From Chitinophagaceae bacterium (lineage in GTDB: Bacteria; Bacteroidota; Bacteroidia; Chitinophagales; Chitinophagaceae): a DNA stretch of 53,323 nt. The position numbers were made by a program, and so were the translations under genes. The notes under the pieces were generated by a model. The model was not told where the DNA came from. It was given only the letters and a program-made list of their open reading frames with translations, and ran no database searches. Shown here in pieces: positions 18,302 through 28,189 of the stretch (positions are counted from its first letter, which is position 1; each line of letters starts with the position of its first letter). Location of the stretch: assembly GCA_020847395.1 (NCBI GenBank), contig JADLCD010000104.1:1-53323 (forward strand). Reading direction: 5' to 3'.

Positions 18302-21300
18302 TTACAAATCCTTCCCATGGCACTGCTTATACTTTTTACCGCTGCCGCAGGGACATGGATCGTTGCGGCCAATTTTTGGACCTACTTTTACAGGCTCCTG
18401 TTTAACAGATGGCGCTGAAGGATCGAAATAGTCATTTTCATTTGCTGCATAGTCGTCGCCTCTTGCATCTATTTCATCTTTATTCACCTTCATCTTACTC
18501 ATGTCTGTTTTTTGCTCCCTTCCTTCACGTATCTGGTTCACATTCTGCTCAGCAGGTATTCCTGCATGTGTAAGAAAAGAAACAATATCCCTGTTTACAT
18601 CACCATCCATATTACGGAACATTTCAAATGCGGTGGTTTTATAAATTACCAGCGGATCTTTTTGCTCGTATACTGCCGTCTGCACGCTATGCTTCAAATC
18701 ATCCATTGCACGCAAATGCTCCTTCCATGCCTCATCAATTACAGCAAGTGTGATCGTTCTTTCCAACGCGTTCGCTAATTCAAGCCCTTGAGAATCGAGC
18801 GTTTTACGCATGTTGGATAAAACCTGTATTCCTTTCTTACCATCTGAGAATGGCACAATCACATTTTCAATATGATTGCCCTGCATCAGCTTAATATTCT
18901 GAAAAACCGGCATTGCCTGTTTTGTAATAGAGCCCTTACGTTCCTGGTAATGCGCAGATGCTTCGTTATATAATTTCTCCGCTACTTTGTTGAGATCATC
19001 TCTTTTGAATTCATCATGTGTAATGGTGGTGTCAATACCAAAATGTATGATAGCCGCAAGTTTGAAACCTTCGTAATCATCCTGCTCACGGAAGGAATTT
19101 ACCAAGCCTTCACCAACGCTATAGAACGCATTGTCAAGGTCAAGCGCAAGCCTTTCACCAAAGAGCGCATGCTCACGTTTGGTATATACAACATTACGCT
19201 GCTTGTTCATTACATCATCATACTCCAGCAGGCGTTTGCGTATACCAAAGTTGTTTTCTTCTACTTTTTTCTGCGCACGTTCAATGCTCCTGGTAATCAT
19301 GCTATGCTGAATCACTTCGCCTTCTTTGTAGCCCATTCTATCCATCATGGAAGCAATACGGTCACTACCGAACATACGCATCAAATCATCTTCTAATGAT
19401 ACATAGAATTGTGAAGTGCCGGGATCACCCTGGCGGCCGGCACGACCTCTCAACTGCCTGTCTACGCGACGTGATTCGTGGCGTTCTGTACCGATGATCG
19501 CCAAACCACCCGCTTCTTTAACGCCGGCGCCGAGCTTAATATCCGTACCACGACCCGCCATATTGGTAGCGATGGTTACGGCGCCGGCCAAACCTGCTTC
19601 CTGCACTACCTGTGCTTCTCTTGCGTGCTGTTTGGCATTTAATACATTATGGGGAATTTTTCTAGATTGCAGCATCTTGCTCAACAATTCACTTACCTCA
19701 ACTGATGTAGTACCCACCAGCGTTGGTCTTCCACTGTTGCGCAATCTTTCTACTTCTTCAATTACCGCTTTATATTTTTCGCGTTTGGTTTTATAAACCA
19801 AATCCTGCTCATCTTTACGTGTTATTGCAATATTGGTAGGAATAGAAACCACATCCAGTTTGTATATACTCCAAAACTCACCGGCTTCTGTTTCCGCAGT
19901 ACCCGTCATACCAGCAAGCTTGTGGTACATACGGAAGAAGTTTTGCAGTGTGATGGTAGCATAAGTTTGTGTAGCCGCTTCTACCTTTACATTTTCTTTT
20001 GCTTCAATAGCCTGGTGCAAACCATCACTATAACGGCGTCCTTCCATTATACGGCCGGTTTGTTCATCCACTATTTTCACCTGCCCTTCAATTACGATAT
20101 ACTCCACATCTTTTTCAAATAATGTATATGCTTTAAGTAATTGCTGTACGGTGTGAATGCGGTCAGCCTTCTGCCCGTATTCATTCAATACATTTTCTTT
20201 CTTCAGCAATTTTTCATCCGTGCTGTCATTGCTTTTTTCTATATCAGATAGCAGGATGCTTAAATCGGGCAATACAAAGAAGTTTGGATCTTCGCCTGAG
20301 CGGGTAATATATTGTAAACCTTTTTCGGTTAATTCTACCTGGTTGTTTTTTTCATCAATGTGGAAATATAATTCGTCATCAACAATATGCATTTGCTTTT
20401 GCTGATCAGCGAGGTAGTAGTTTTCGGATTTTTGCAGCTTTACTTTAATGCCCGGCTCACTTAAATATTTAATAAGCGCTGTATGTTTGGGTAAACCCCT
20501 GTAGGCACGCATTAACCAAAGTCCTCCTTCTTTTGCGTCATCCTTTCCTTCAGTGATTAATTTTTTGGCTTCTATCAGCGCTTTATTCACAATTTGCTTT
20601 TGCGCTTCAAACAACTGGTTTACTCTTGGTTTAAGCTGAATATACTGCTGGTCGTCGCCACCTTTAGAAACCGGGCCGGAAATGATGAGCGGTGTACGGG
20701 CATCATCAATCAACACGCTATCCACCTCATCCACCATCGCATAATGGTGTTTGCGCTGCACCATTTCGTCAGGATTGTGCACCATGTTATCGCGGAGATA
20801 GTCAAAACCAAATTCGTTATTGGTTCCGTAGGTAATACTTGCGTGATAAGCCTTACGACGATCAGCGCTATTGGGATAATGCCTGTCTATACAATCAACT
20901 GTTAAACCGAGGAATTCATATATGGGGCCATTCCACTCAGAGTCGCGTTTTGCGAGATAATCATTTACCGTTACAATATGCACGCCTTCATCTGCAAGCG
21001 CGTTAAGATAAGCAGGCAATGTAGATACCAGTGTTTTACCTTCACCGGTAGCCATCTCAGAAATTTTACCCTGGTGCAATACGATACCACCCAGCAACTG
21101 CACATCATAATGCACCATATTCCAGGTAATTTCATTTCCACCTGCTATCCATTTATTTTTATAGAAAACCTTATCGTTATTAATAACAATGTTTGGCTTA
21201 TTTACGCTTAGCTCTCTGTCGAGGTCGGTAGCAGTAGCTTCAAGCTCGCTGTTTTGCGCAAATCTTTTTGCCGTTTCTTTTACCACCGCAAAAGCTTCGG

Positions 21301-21628
21301 GTAAAATATTATTCAGCGCTTCTTCAATTTTTTCGTTTCTCTTTTTAGCCAGCTTATCAACCTGCTGGTATATTTCATCTTTCTGCACTATTTCATTAAA
21401 AGGAAGCGCCTCAGCTTTGCTTTTCAGCTCCGCCACTTCATTATCAATATCGGCTATATGCTGTTTGATTCTTGTTTTAAATTCTGCTGTTTTACCTCTT
21501 AATTCATCGTTGGTTAAATTGCTGTAAGAAGCAAAGTGCTCGTTTATGATGGCTACTAAGGGTGAAATAGCTTTTATATCCTTTTCCGACTTGTTCCCGC
21601 CAAAAAGCTTAGAAATAAATTGCAACAT
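18302..21628 (-). CDS. secA: Preprotein translocase ATPase SecA
   Basis: 1,108 residues, longer than the ~900 of Proteobacteria, as usual in Bacteroidota because of extra sequence in the first ATPase domain (about residues 315-500) and near the N-terminus. Walker A is ATGEGKT (193-199), the DEVDSVLIDDARTP motif follows near 297, and the second ATPase domain has GTTSVEVSELL and TNMAGRGTDIKLG and RQLRGRAGRQGDPG. The C-terminal zinc-binding tail CPCGSGKKYKQCHG is intact. It drives Sec export in the cytoplasm and at the inner membrane, on which all exported proteins in this window depend. Confidence 0.98.
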   Translation of the reverse strand: MLQFISKLFGGNKSEKDIKAISPLVAIINEHFASYSNLTNDELRGKTAEFKTRIKQHIADIDNEVAELKSKAEALPFNEIVQKDEIYQQVDKLAKKRNEKIEEALNNILPEAFAVVKETAKRFAQNSELEATATDLDRELSVNKPNIVINNDKVFYKNKWIAGGNEITWNMVHYDVQLLGGIVLHQGKISEMATGEGKTLVSTLPAYLNALADEGVHIVTVNDYLAKRDSEWNGPIYEFLGLTVDCIDRHYPNSADRRKAYHASITYGTNNEFGFDYLRDNMVHNPDEMVQRKHHYAMVDEVDSVLIDDARTPLIISGPVSKGGDDQQYIQLKPRVNQLFEAQKQIVNKALIEAKKLITEGKDDAKEGGLWLMRAYRGLPKHTALIKYLSEPGIKVKLQKSENYYLADQQKQMHIVDDELYFHIDEKNNQVELTEKGLQYITRSGEDPNFFVLPDLSILLSDIEKSNDSTDEKLLKKENVLNEYGQKADRIHTVQQLLKAYTLFEKDVEYIVIEGQVKIVDEQTGRIMEGRRYSDGLHQAIEAKENVKVEAATQTYATITLQNFFRMYHKLAGMTGTAETEAGEFWSIYKLDVVSIPTNIAITRKDEQDLVYKTKREKYKAVIEEVERLRNSGRPTLVGTTSVEVSELLSKMLQSRKIPHNVLNAKQHAREAQVVQEAGLAGAVTIATNMAGRGTDIKLGAGVKEAGGLAIIGTERHESRRVDRQLRGRAGRQGDPGTSQFYVSLEDDLMRMFGSDRIASMMDRMGYKEGEVIQHSMITRSIERAQKKVEENNFGIRKRLLEYDDVMNKQRNVVYTKREHALFGERLALDLDNAFYSVGEGLVNSFREQDDYEGFKLAAIIHFGIDTTITHDEFKRDDLNKVAEKLYNEASAHYQERKGSITKQAMPVFQNIKLMQGNHIENVIVPFSDGKKGIQVLSNMRKTLDSQGLELANALERTITLAVIDEAWKEHLRAMDDLKHSVQTAVYEQKDPLVIYKTTAFEMFRNMDGDVNRDIVSFLTHAGIPAEQNVNQIREGREQKTDMSKMKVNKDEIDARGDDYAANENDYFDPSAPSVKQEPVKVGPKIGRNDPCPCGSGKKYKQCHGKDL

Positions 21629-21673
21629 GTTGAGAATGTATTATAAATGAGTTTTTCGTATTGTTCCTTATGT

Positions 21674-21681
21674 CAAATATA
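21674..21681 (-). promoter_or_regulatory. Candidate -7 element for secA
   Basis: TATATTTG on the minus strand, an exact TAnnTTTG match, 45 bases before the secA start codon. A GTTG lies 13 bases further upstream, closer than the usual -33 position, so support is partial. Confidence 0.45.
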
Positions 21682-21837
21682 ATGCTGCTTTTCTCAACAG
21701 CCATATTGACAGAAAGCGGACAAAGGTACAAAAACTCCTAAAGAAGGAAGGCAAAGAGTTTTAAGACTTTACGCATGTTTTTATGGATAATTACCAGGTC
21801 GGGAATGTGTTGAAAATAAAAATGCGTTTATGTAAGG

Positions 21838-22029
21838 CTATATCCTCCGTAATAATCTTGAAGGCAGCAGGAAGATGGATTTGATCAATGATAACACGCC
21901 TTCCACTGCAAAGCCCATTATACGGAATGGTATTAATAATAGCCAAACAATGGGATACAATACCAATGCTACGATAGCCAACGGAGCACATATTACCAGT
22001 AGTATAAGCCAGAGCAAAAAAGTGATCAT
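21838..22029 (-). CDS. Small hydrophobic membrane protein
   Basis: 63 residues from the ATG at 22029, almost wholly hydrophobic: one long segment at about 3-36 that could span the membrane once or twice, a second amphipathic stretch, and a basic C-terminus (PSRLLRRI). An overlapping frame exists on the same strand but is less plausible as a protein. It stands alone upstream of secA, with word-like repeats on its 5' side. I do not recognise a family; short length lowers confidence. Confidence 0.55.
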   Translation of the reverse strand: MITFLLWLILLVICAPLAIVALVLYPIVWLLLIPFRIMGFAVEGVLSLIKSIFLLPSRLLRRI

Positions 22030-22047
22030 GGAAGTTAGAAGTTTGTA

Positions 22048-22111
22048 GTTTATTGTTTGAAGTTTATTGTTTCATTTTAACGACAAACTATAAACCAAAA
22101 ACAATAAACTT
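22048..22111. repeat. Repeated word GTTTATTGTTT, direct and inverted
   Basis: GTTTATTGTTT occurs directly at 22048-22058 and 22062-22072, and a 13-base form at 22060-22072 is complementary to 22099-22111. It fills the spacer between the small membrane gene and the mini T9SS gene. No T-tract supports a terminator. Confidence 0.7.
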
Positions 22112-22173
22112 TTTCTCTTGCTAAAATACATTGTAGAATAAAAACACGGGGGAAAATTATGATAAACGGCAGG

Positions 22174-22518
22174 TTATTTAGATACCTGGAACTTACCCGA
22201 CTCCACTATTTTTCCACTGGCGTCGCGCAACTGGAAAATATAAACACCGCGGTTGAAATCGTTCAGGTTTACAAAGTTGGATGTTGTTGTACTCTTTATT
22301 TCATACACTTTTTTACCCATGAAATTAAATATCTGGAGCGTATAAGATGATCCTTTGGGTAGTTCAAAAGTGATATTTGTAGTGGCGGGGTTGGGGTAGA
22401 ACTTTACGATTTTTACTGACGATGTTTCCCTTGCGGCAACAGCAAATTTTTCCTGCGAAGAGCCGGAAAAATGCAATATAAGCGCCAGTAAAAATGTCAG
22501 CGTAAAATTTTTCACCAT
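22174..22518 (-). CDS. Mini T9SS type A protein: signal peptide plus sorting domain
   Basis: 114 residues from the ATG at 22518 (a GTG four codons upstream also is possible). Residues 1-21 are a signal peptide. After only about 17 residues comes the complete type A C-terminal domain: VKFYPNPATTNITFEL, LQIFNFMGKKVYEI, FNRGVYIFQLRD and a final GKFQV strand. There is no cargo domain. It sits 106 bases downstream of the PorP/SprF gene on the same strand. It might be a remnant of a longer protein or a small surface protein in its own right. Confidence 0.8.
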   Translation of the reverse strand: MVKNFTLTFLLALILHFSGSSQEKFAVAARETSSVKIVKFYPNPATTNITFELPKGSSYTLQIFNFMGKKVYEIKSTTTSNFVNLNDFNRGVYIFQLRDASGKIVESGKFQVSK

Positions 22519-22624
22519 ATAAAAGTACACATTATCCTCAAATAGTAACGTAAATTTTGTACATACCGGTATAGCCCGCTAATTTATAAATGGTAATTAA
22601 ACGAACATATTCAATTGGTTAGGA

Positions 22625-23674
22625 TCAAAATCTTGGGCAGCGGATAATATCTTTTGTGCTTCCATTGGTGTTTAAAAAGCCTGTATAGGTTAAGGATAAT
22701 TCAAAACCTCCCCTGCCCTGGCTGGCTGTACGGAGTTCGGAAATGTTCATATCGTAGCTGAATGCAAGGGAAAAAGGATTATAATCCAGCTTTACCACCG
22801 GGATAATGGCATCGTTCCATCTTAAATAAGCGCCGCCATGTATAATATAATCAGGTTCTACTTCATCGCCTATCTTTCTTGAGAACATAGCGCCGCCGAT
22901 CCATTCTTTAAAAGGCCCCTGTATACTTACATCGGCGTTCAAAGTAAGATAAGATAGTTCACCCATTGCCGTTCTCAAGCCGGCTGAGCCCACCCATTTG
23001 GGCAGATGCTGCAGCGATGAATAAAAGCTGTTTACCGGTTTATTAAAATGGTGGTAAGCCATTCCGACATAAAAATTGTTGTTCTTATTTTCTCCTATTG
23101 ATGAATTAAAGCTCATGCCTACTCCTGCATCAAAATAAGAATAATTGGCGAGGAAGGTTTCTCCATCCGGCAGCGAACCATTATACCCAAAGCCATCATA
23201 CTGGTTATTGGTGGTAACTTTTGAGCGATCTAACCTGCGTGATACCCATCCTCCAATAAAACCCAGGGAAAGATACCTGTTTTTATCCCCGCTTAATGAT
23301 TTGTGATAGTTTACTACAGGCAGGAGGTGTGTAGTGTTTAATGCAACAGTTCCCGCCTTGTCCCATAAAACCTGCAATCCTGCCGTAACAAAATCATCGC
23401 CCCTGCCAACGCCGAATTTATACTGCCCGCTCAAAGAGCCGGTTTGATAAGGTACTGTAACACTTCCCCATTGGTTGCGGTAAACCATCTGAGCCTTCAC
23501 ATCTCCTTCAAAAAGCCCGGCCAGCGCCGGGTTGCGGATCAGCGGCGCTTCAAAAAATTGTGAAAAATGAAGATCCTGTGCAGTAACAGACAACACTGTA
23601 AGCATTGCGATTATACTAAGCGTAATACGCAAACGAAAACGATGTTTGAAATATGTATTCCGGTTGATAAGCAT
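22625..23674 (-). CDS. PorP/SprF family type IX secretion outer-membrane protein
   Basis: 349 residues. Signal peptide to about residue 32 (SVTAQ), then the family start DLHFSQFFEAPLIRNPALAGLFEGD, and alternating amphipathic strands of a beta-barrel to the C-terminus. PorP/SprF proteins partner with type B T9SS adhesins in Bacteroidota and help their export or anchoring at the cell surface. The gene follows the PKD adhesin gene by only 9 bases, so the two are surely one operon. The length is typical of the family (about 300-350). Confidence 0.92.
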   Translation of the reverse strand: MLINRNTYFKHRFRLRITLSIIAMLTVLSVTAQDLHFSQFFEAPLIRNPALAGLFEGDVKAQMVYRNQWGSVTVPYQTGSLSGQYKFGVGRGDDFVTAGLQVLWDKAGTVALNTTHLLPVVNYHKSLSGDKNRYLSLGFIGGWVSRRLDRSKVTTNNQYDGFGYNGSLPDGETFLANYSYFDAGVGMSFNSSIGENKNNNFYVGMAYHHFNKPVNSFYSSLQHLPKWVGSAGLRTAMGELSYLTLNADVSIQGPFKEWIGGAMFSRKIGDEVEPDYIIHGGAYLRWNDAIIPVVKLDYNPFSLAFSYDMNISELRTASQGRGGFELSLTYTGFLNTNGSTKDIIRCPRF

Positions 23675-23683
23675 AATTTAGCA

Positions 23684-26600
23684 CTATCTGATTAATGTTA
23701 CATTCCCTTTAAGGGTTACAATCTGCGAATTGTCGCAAACAAATTCTACCACGTATACGTATACATCTGAAGGCGCTGCCGCGGTGCCGGCATTTCCTCT
23801 CCAGCCCGAAGAAGGATCATTCGCTGTAAACCCACGCTTATCGAATACAAGCTGTCCCCACCGGTTATATATACGCATAGATTGAACACGGGCTAAACCT
23901 TTCCCTCTCGGGTAAAATATATCATTCATACCATCCCCGTTTGGTGAGAATGTATTAGGTACAAAATAGTTTTCTGCCATACAGGCTACCGTAACCGTTA
24001 TGTCGGCGCTGCTTGTGCAGGTATTGCTATCGGTTACATTAACAGTATAGGTGGTTGTTTTAACCGGGCTGGCTACCGGTACGGCGCAATCGGTGCAATT
24101 CAACCCGGCAGGAGGCGTCCAGGCATATGTTTGTATGCCGCTGCTGTATGATACCGGCATTTGTGTTTGGGCACCTACCGGGATGGTTACATCCTGTACG
24201 GTGATTACCGGCAAAGGCGCAGCCGTTAGCGAAAGCGAATCTGAGTTTTTGCAACCAAGGCTGTTGGCAGCGGTAAGCGTAACCAGGTAATTGCCTGGTT
24301 TTTCATAAGTAAGCTGGTTATTCTGTTCTGTGGAGGTTCTTCCATCGCCAAAATTCCAGTTCCAGGAGATGGCAGTATCCGGTTGGGCCAATGCCCCGTT
24401 AAAATTCAGTTGCCTGCTTACACAGGTAATTGCACCCATATTGATAACAGGATCAGGTGTGCGTAAAACATGCACACTATCTGTGAATGTAGAAATGCAA
24501 CCGCTATTGGTAGTAACAGTGAGTGAAACAGGATATAACCCCGGTTGTATAAACGAATGCGCCGCAGGAGTTACGTCATTTGAAGTACTACCATCACTAA
24601 AATTCCAGGCATAAGATGTAATCGGTGCATCATTGGTAATGGTAAAGTTTGTAAGATAAATCGTTCCGGAATCACAAAACTTGCGCTGATCAATATTAAA
24701 TACCGGCACAGCTCCTTTTATATTAATGTTTGAATGCCCGGCCACATATACCTGGCAGCCTGTCGGATCTTCTAAAAATACATACGGGCGATAAGAGTTA
24801 GGATAATTATACAGGTGTTGCAAACTGGTTTGCCCTGATGAATCTATGATGGCGTCACCATAAAGAAACTTAAAGTTAGTGCCGGAAGGGGTTGCTATGT
24901 TAAAATTAACCGTTAACTCATTACATGCAAATGGTGGAACCATGTAATCAATTTGCGTTGCTGTATTTGGATTATACACATTTATTTGGTGAGAAGCCGA
25001 ATCAACACAGCCGCCATAACCCGTTACAAACAGTTTGGCAGTATAGCTCCCATACGTATCGTAGAAATGTTTTGGGTTGACTAAAGTTGACTGCGTGCTG
25101 TCCCCGAAATCCCAGTAAAAAGATTCAAAGTTTTCTCCCTTTGCAAAAAACTTTGTTTCCAGCAATCCGCATACCGATACGGTATCCTGTATATCAAATG
25201 CGGCAACCGGCGCCTTTACATTAATGTAATCTGCGCGGGTCAAAGAATCTGTGCAACCCAAAGTATCTGTTACTACAAGTTTTACAGTATATATTCCTTC
25301 CCCGTATACTACTGAGGGGTTACGGTTAGTAGAAGTTTGACCATCTCCCAATGTCCATAAATATTTCAGTCCGACACCTGTAGAAGAATCATTAAGATTT
25401 AAAGCGGGGCCGGGGCAAAACATTACTGTATTGGTTCCGAATGATGCCTTTGGAGCGGTTACCAATATATTATCTGGCAGAGTATAGGCAGCAGTACATC
25501 CTGCACCATCTTTAACGGTAAGCTTAACGGTATATGAACCTGCTGTTGTGTATTGATGCGTAAATGGTGCGGCAGTGCTGGTTTCCGTATTACCATCGCC
25601 ATAGTCCCACAGCCATTGCGCTATACCTGCATCAGCAGAAGAAGCATCATTAAAAGTTACTGTATTGTTTGTACATACACCAGGTACATTTGTTGTGAAT
25701 AATGCTACAGGGCTGCTTACCATAACGGTTTGAGAGCTGGTGTCAACACAATTATATTTATCCGTAACAATTAAGGAAATTTTTTGTTGACCGGGAGTAG
25801 CAAACAACGTATCAAAAGATTTTTCCCTGTCAAAAGATGAACCGCCAACTGTCCAATGGTACGTTGCAACATTCACGCTATCTTCCAAAGCAGTTAATGT
25901 AATGGATTCGTTCAGGCAAACTTTATCTTTTGAAACGGTAAAGTTTTTTTCTATCGGGTCAAGATATATTTTTTTAATTTTTACGCTTTCACATCCACCG
26001 CTGTTTTTTATGGTAAGCTTTACAATATACTCCCCGGGAGATGCATAAGAATGTAGTCCGGGATTTTGATTGGTTACGCTTTGTCCATCTCCAAAATCCC
26101 AGGTATAGCTTACGGGGTCGCCTGGCTTAACCAAAGAACTATCAGTGAATGTAACAAGCAGGCGGTTATTACAATCTATTGCAGCTCCAAATTTTGCCAC
26201 CGGCGCAGGAATGGTAACAAAATTTGTTTTGGTAACAGGGGCCGCCATGCATCCGTTATTCCCGGCAATTAATGTTATGGAAATTTTTCCGGTATCCTGA
26301 AAAACATGCGCAGGGTTTTCTGTATGTAAGGTATCGCCATCGTGAAAATCCCAAATCCATTGATTAGCGCCCGGTGCATTTGCAATAAATCTTACCGTAT
26401 CCTTAGCGCATGATAAAGCTAAAGGAGCTGCGGTAAAATCAACAGAAGAGGGTACATCACCAACGCTTACCGTTCTTGGTATATTCTGTACACAACCGCC
26501 ATTTGTGGTAATGGTAAGTATTAAATTGTATGTGCCAACATTCGTGTATATGTGGGCAGGTGGATTAGCACCAGTAGCAATGGGAGAGCCGTCACCCCAA

Positions 26601-28003
26601 TTCCATGCATAAGAAGCAATACCATCCGGTGATGTGGCATTTGCCGCAGGATTTATGGAGAGGGGCCTGCATCCTCCCTGCGGTAAGTTAGTTATACTAA
26701 TAGTAGCCGGTGTAATAGATACAAATCCATTTTTTGTTATGGTTGCCTCACAACCTGTAGCGGTGGTAACCGTCAAAGTCACATTATAATTACCCGGTTT
26801 TTGGTATTCATGTGTGGGGTTCTCTGTAGTGGAGGTTTGTCCATCACCAAAATCCCATTTCCAGTTGGTGGCACCGGGCGTGGCATTTTGAAAGTTAACG
26901 GTAAGCGGTGCGCCGCAACCGGTATTATTGGTTGCCGTAAAATCCACATTGGGCTTTACAATCTTTATCACTTTCGTTACAGAGTCTGCGCAATCCGCAT
27001 ATTTGCTTACAAGCTTTACGGTATAGCTGTTCGTTGCCGAATATGTTTTAACAGGAGACAGCTCTGAAGACTGGGTACCATCACCAAAATCACATAATGT
27101 AAAAAACTCACCGGGAGCAGAAGCATTCTGAAAAACTACCTGCCTGTTCACACAGGCGCTGTCGGGTATATTCATTGCCGTGGCAAAGGTTGAAACCGGA
27201 ATGGTGCTGTCAATAGTTGACACACAACCGTAGCTGCTTGTAGTAGTAAGCTTTACCTGGAAATTACCATTACTGTTATAAATATTCAAGGGATTTTTGT
27301 CAGTAGATGTATTACCATTGCCAAAATCCCATTGGTAGGTAAGGGTGCCGGGACCGCTTGATTCGTTGGTAAATGCAACATTGAAAGGTGGTTTACATTC
27401 AGCCGGCGGTATGCTTTTAAAATTTGCATCAATACCTGCCACCATTCTTATATATCGCGAAGCGCCGCTTCTGCCAATACAGCCATTGCTGCTGGTTGCC
27501 GTTAACGAAACATTATAATAGCCTGTCTGTGTGTAAGTATGTTGGGCATTCTGGGCAGCAGAAGTTCCGCCGTCACCAAAATCCCAGGCATACGAGGAAA
27601 TTGTACCATCCGTTGTTGTGGCATTGCCGGTAAAGTTTATCGCTGCGGGTATACAGGCAGTTGTGGCATCTGCCGAAAATGAAACAATTGGTGAAGGGTA
27701 TATAGTAATGTATGCCGTTTTCGTAATGCCATTAGCTCCATTTGAATTACGCACCACCAATTTTACGGTATATGTGCCGGGTTGAGAAAAAGTTACACCA
27801 GGGTTTTGAATATTGGAAAGTTGCCCGTTGCCAAAATCCCAATCCCAGTATTTGGGATTGCCTGTTGATAAATCTTTAAAAGAAACACCAAGCGGCGCAC
27901 AACCTGATACAACAGAAGCTGAAAAATCTGCAACCGGGGCCTGCGCTGAGGCAGTTAGCACAAGAAAGAGTACGAAAACGGTATTAAATAATCTCTTTTT
28001 CAA
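23684..28003 (-). CDS. Giant PKD-repeat adhesin with gliding-type (type B) T9SS C-terminus
   Basis: 1,439 residues. Signal peptide 1-20 (TASAQ). From about residue 22 to 1,270 there are about 15 PKD-like repeats of ~80-90 residues, most with WDFGDG or a close form and a following GxYxVxLTVT strand, then one Ig-like domain. The last ~90 residues are the type B sorting domain: NTFSPNGDGMNDIFYPRG, MRIYNRWGQLVF, and a final strand ending in GNVTLIR. One repeat (near 1,040) has lost the WDFGDG core. It is expected at the cell surface through T9SS, with the PorP/SprF protein 9 bases downstream as its partner. Adhesion or gliding is inferred from the family. Confidence 0.92.
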   Translation of the reverse strand: MKKRLFNTVFVLFLVLTASAQAPVADFSASVVSGCAPLGVSFKDLSTGNPKYWDWDFGNGQLSNIQNPGVTFSQPGTYTVKLVVRNSNGANGITKTAYITIYPSPIVSFSADATTACIPAAINFTGNATTTDGTISSYAWDFGDGGTSAAQNAQHTYTQTGYYNVSLTATSSNGCIGRSGASRYIRMVAGIDANFKSIPPAECKPPFNVAFTNESSGPGTLTYQWDFGNGNTSTDKNPLNIYNSNGNFQVKLTTTSSYGCVSTIDSTIPVSTFATAMNIPDSACVNRQVVFQNASAPGEFFTLCDFGDGTQSSELSPVKTYSATNSYTVKLVSKYADCADSVTKVIKIVKPNVDFTATNNTGCGAPLTVNFQNATPGATNWKWDFGDGQTSTTENPTHEYQKPGNYNVTLTVTTATGCEATITKNGFVSITPATISITNLPQGGCRPLSINPAANATSPDGIASYAWNWGDGSPIATGANPPAHIYTNVGTYNLILTITTNGGCVQNIPRTVSVGDVPSSVDFTAAPLALSCAKDTVRFIANAPGANQWIWDFHDGDTLHTENPAHVFQDTGKISITLIAGNNGCMAAPVTKTNFVTIPAPVAKFGAAIDCNNRLLVTFTDSSLVKPGDPVSYTWDFGDGQSVTNQNPGLHSYASPGEYIVKLTIKNSGGCESVKIKKIYLDPIEKNFTVSKDKVCLNESITLTALEDSVNVATYHWTVGGSSFDREKSFDTLFATPGQQKISLIVTDKYNCVDTSSQTVMVSSPVALFTTNVPGVCTNNTVTFNDASSADAGIAQWLWDYGDGNTETSTAAPFTHQYTTAGSYTVKLTVKDGAGCTAAYTLPDNILVTAPKASFGTNTVMFCPGPALNLNDSSTGVGLKYLWTLGDGQTSTNRNPSVVYGEGIYTVKLVVTDTLGCTDSLTRADYINVKAPVAAFDIQDTVSVCGLLETKFFAKGENFESFYWDFGDSTQSTLVNPKHFYDTYGSYTAKLFVTGYGGCVDSASHQINVYNPNTATQIDYMVPPFACNELTVNFNIATPSGTNFKFLYGDAIIDSSGQTSLQHLYNYPNSYRPYVFLEDPTGCQVYVAGHSNINIKGAVPVFNIDQRKFCDSGTIYLTNFTITNDAPITSYAWNFSDGSTSNDVTPAAHSFIQPGLYPVSLTVTTNSGCISTFTDSVHVLRTPDPVINMGAITCVSRQLNFNGALAQPDTAISWNWNFGDGRTSTEQNNQLTYEKPGNYLVTLTAANSLGCKNSDSLSLTAAPLPVITVQDVTIPVGAQTQMPVSYSSGIQTYAWTPPAGLNCTDCAVPVASPVKTTTYTVNVTDSNTCTSSADITVTVACMAENYFVPNTFSPNGDGMNDIFYPRGKGLARVQSMRIYNRWGQLVFDKRGFTANDPSSGWRGNAGTAAAPSDVYVYVVEFVCDNSQIVTLKGNVTLIR

Positions 28004-28058
28004 GTAAATGTGATTTATTAGAGGGTGCAGATACCAACCAGCTTGCTGCCGGGGGCGG

Positions 28059-28066
28059 CAAAACTA
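28059..28066 (-). promoter_or_regulatory. Candidate -7 element for the PKD adhesin/PorP operon
   Basis: TAGTTTTG on the minus strand matches TAnnTTTG exactly, 55 bases before the start codon. It is the same octamer as before the other T9SS cargo gene (11608-11615). The spacer to 28189 holds nothing else recognisable. Confidence 0.45.
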
Positions 28067-28189
28067 TTGCATTTTTATTCAGAAAATTTAGGTGAGCGAT
28101 AACTTTCAAAGGAGTGGATTGGAGGTTTTACGTACCGGAATGATATACGGCTACCGGAAAAATAAAGTTGGATACTGCAATTTTATATA

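Noticed and set aside
19016-19796. Two 126-codon open frames antisense to secA
   Set aside because: Both mirror conserved SecA segments and code for no known domain.
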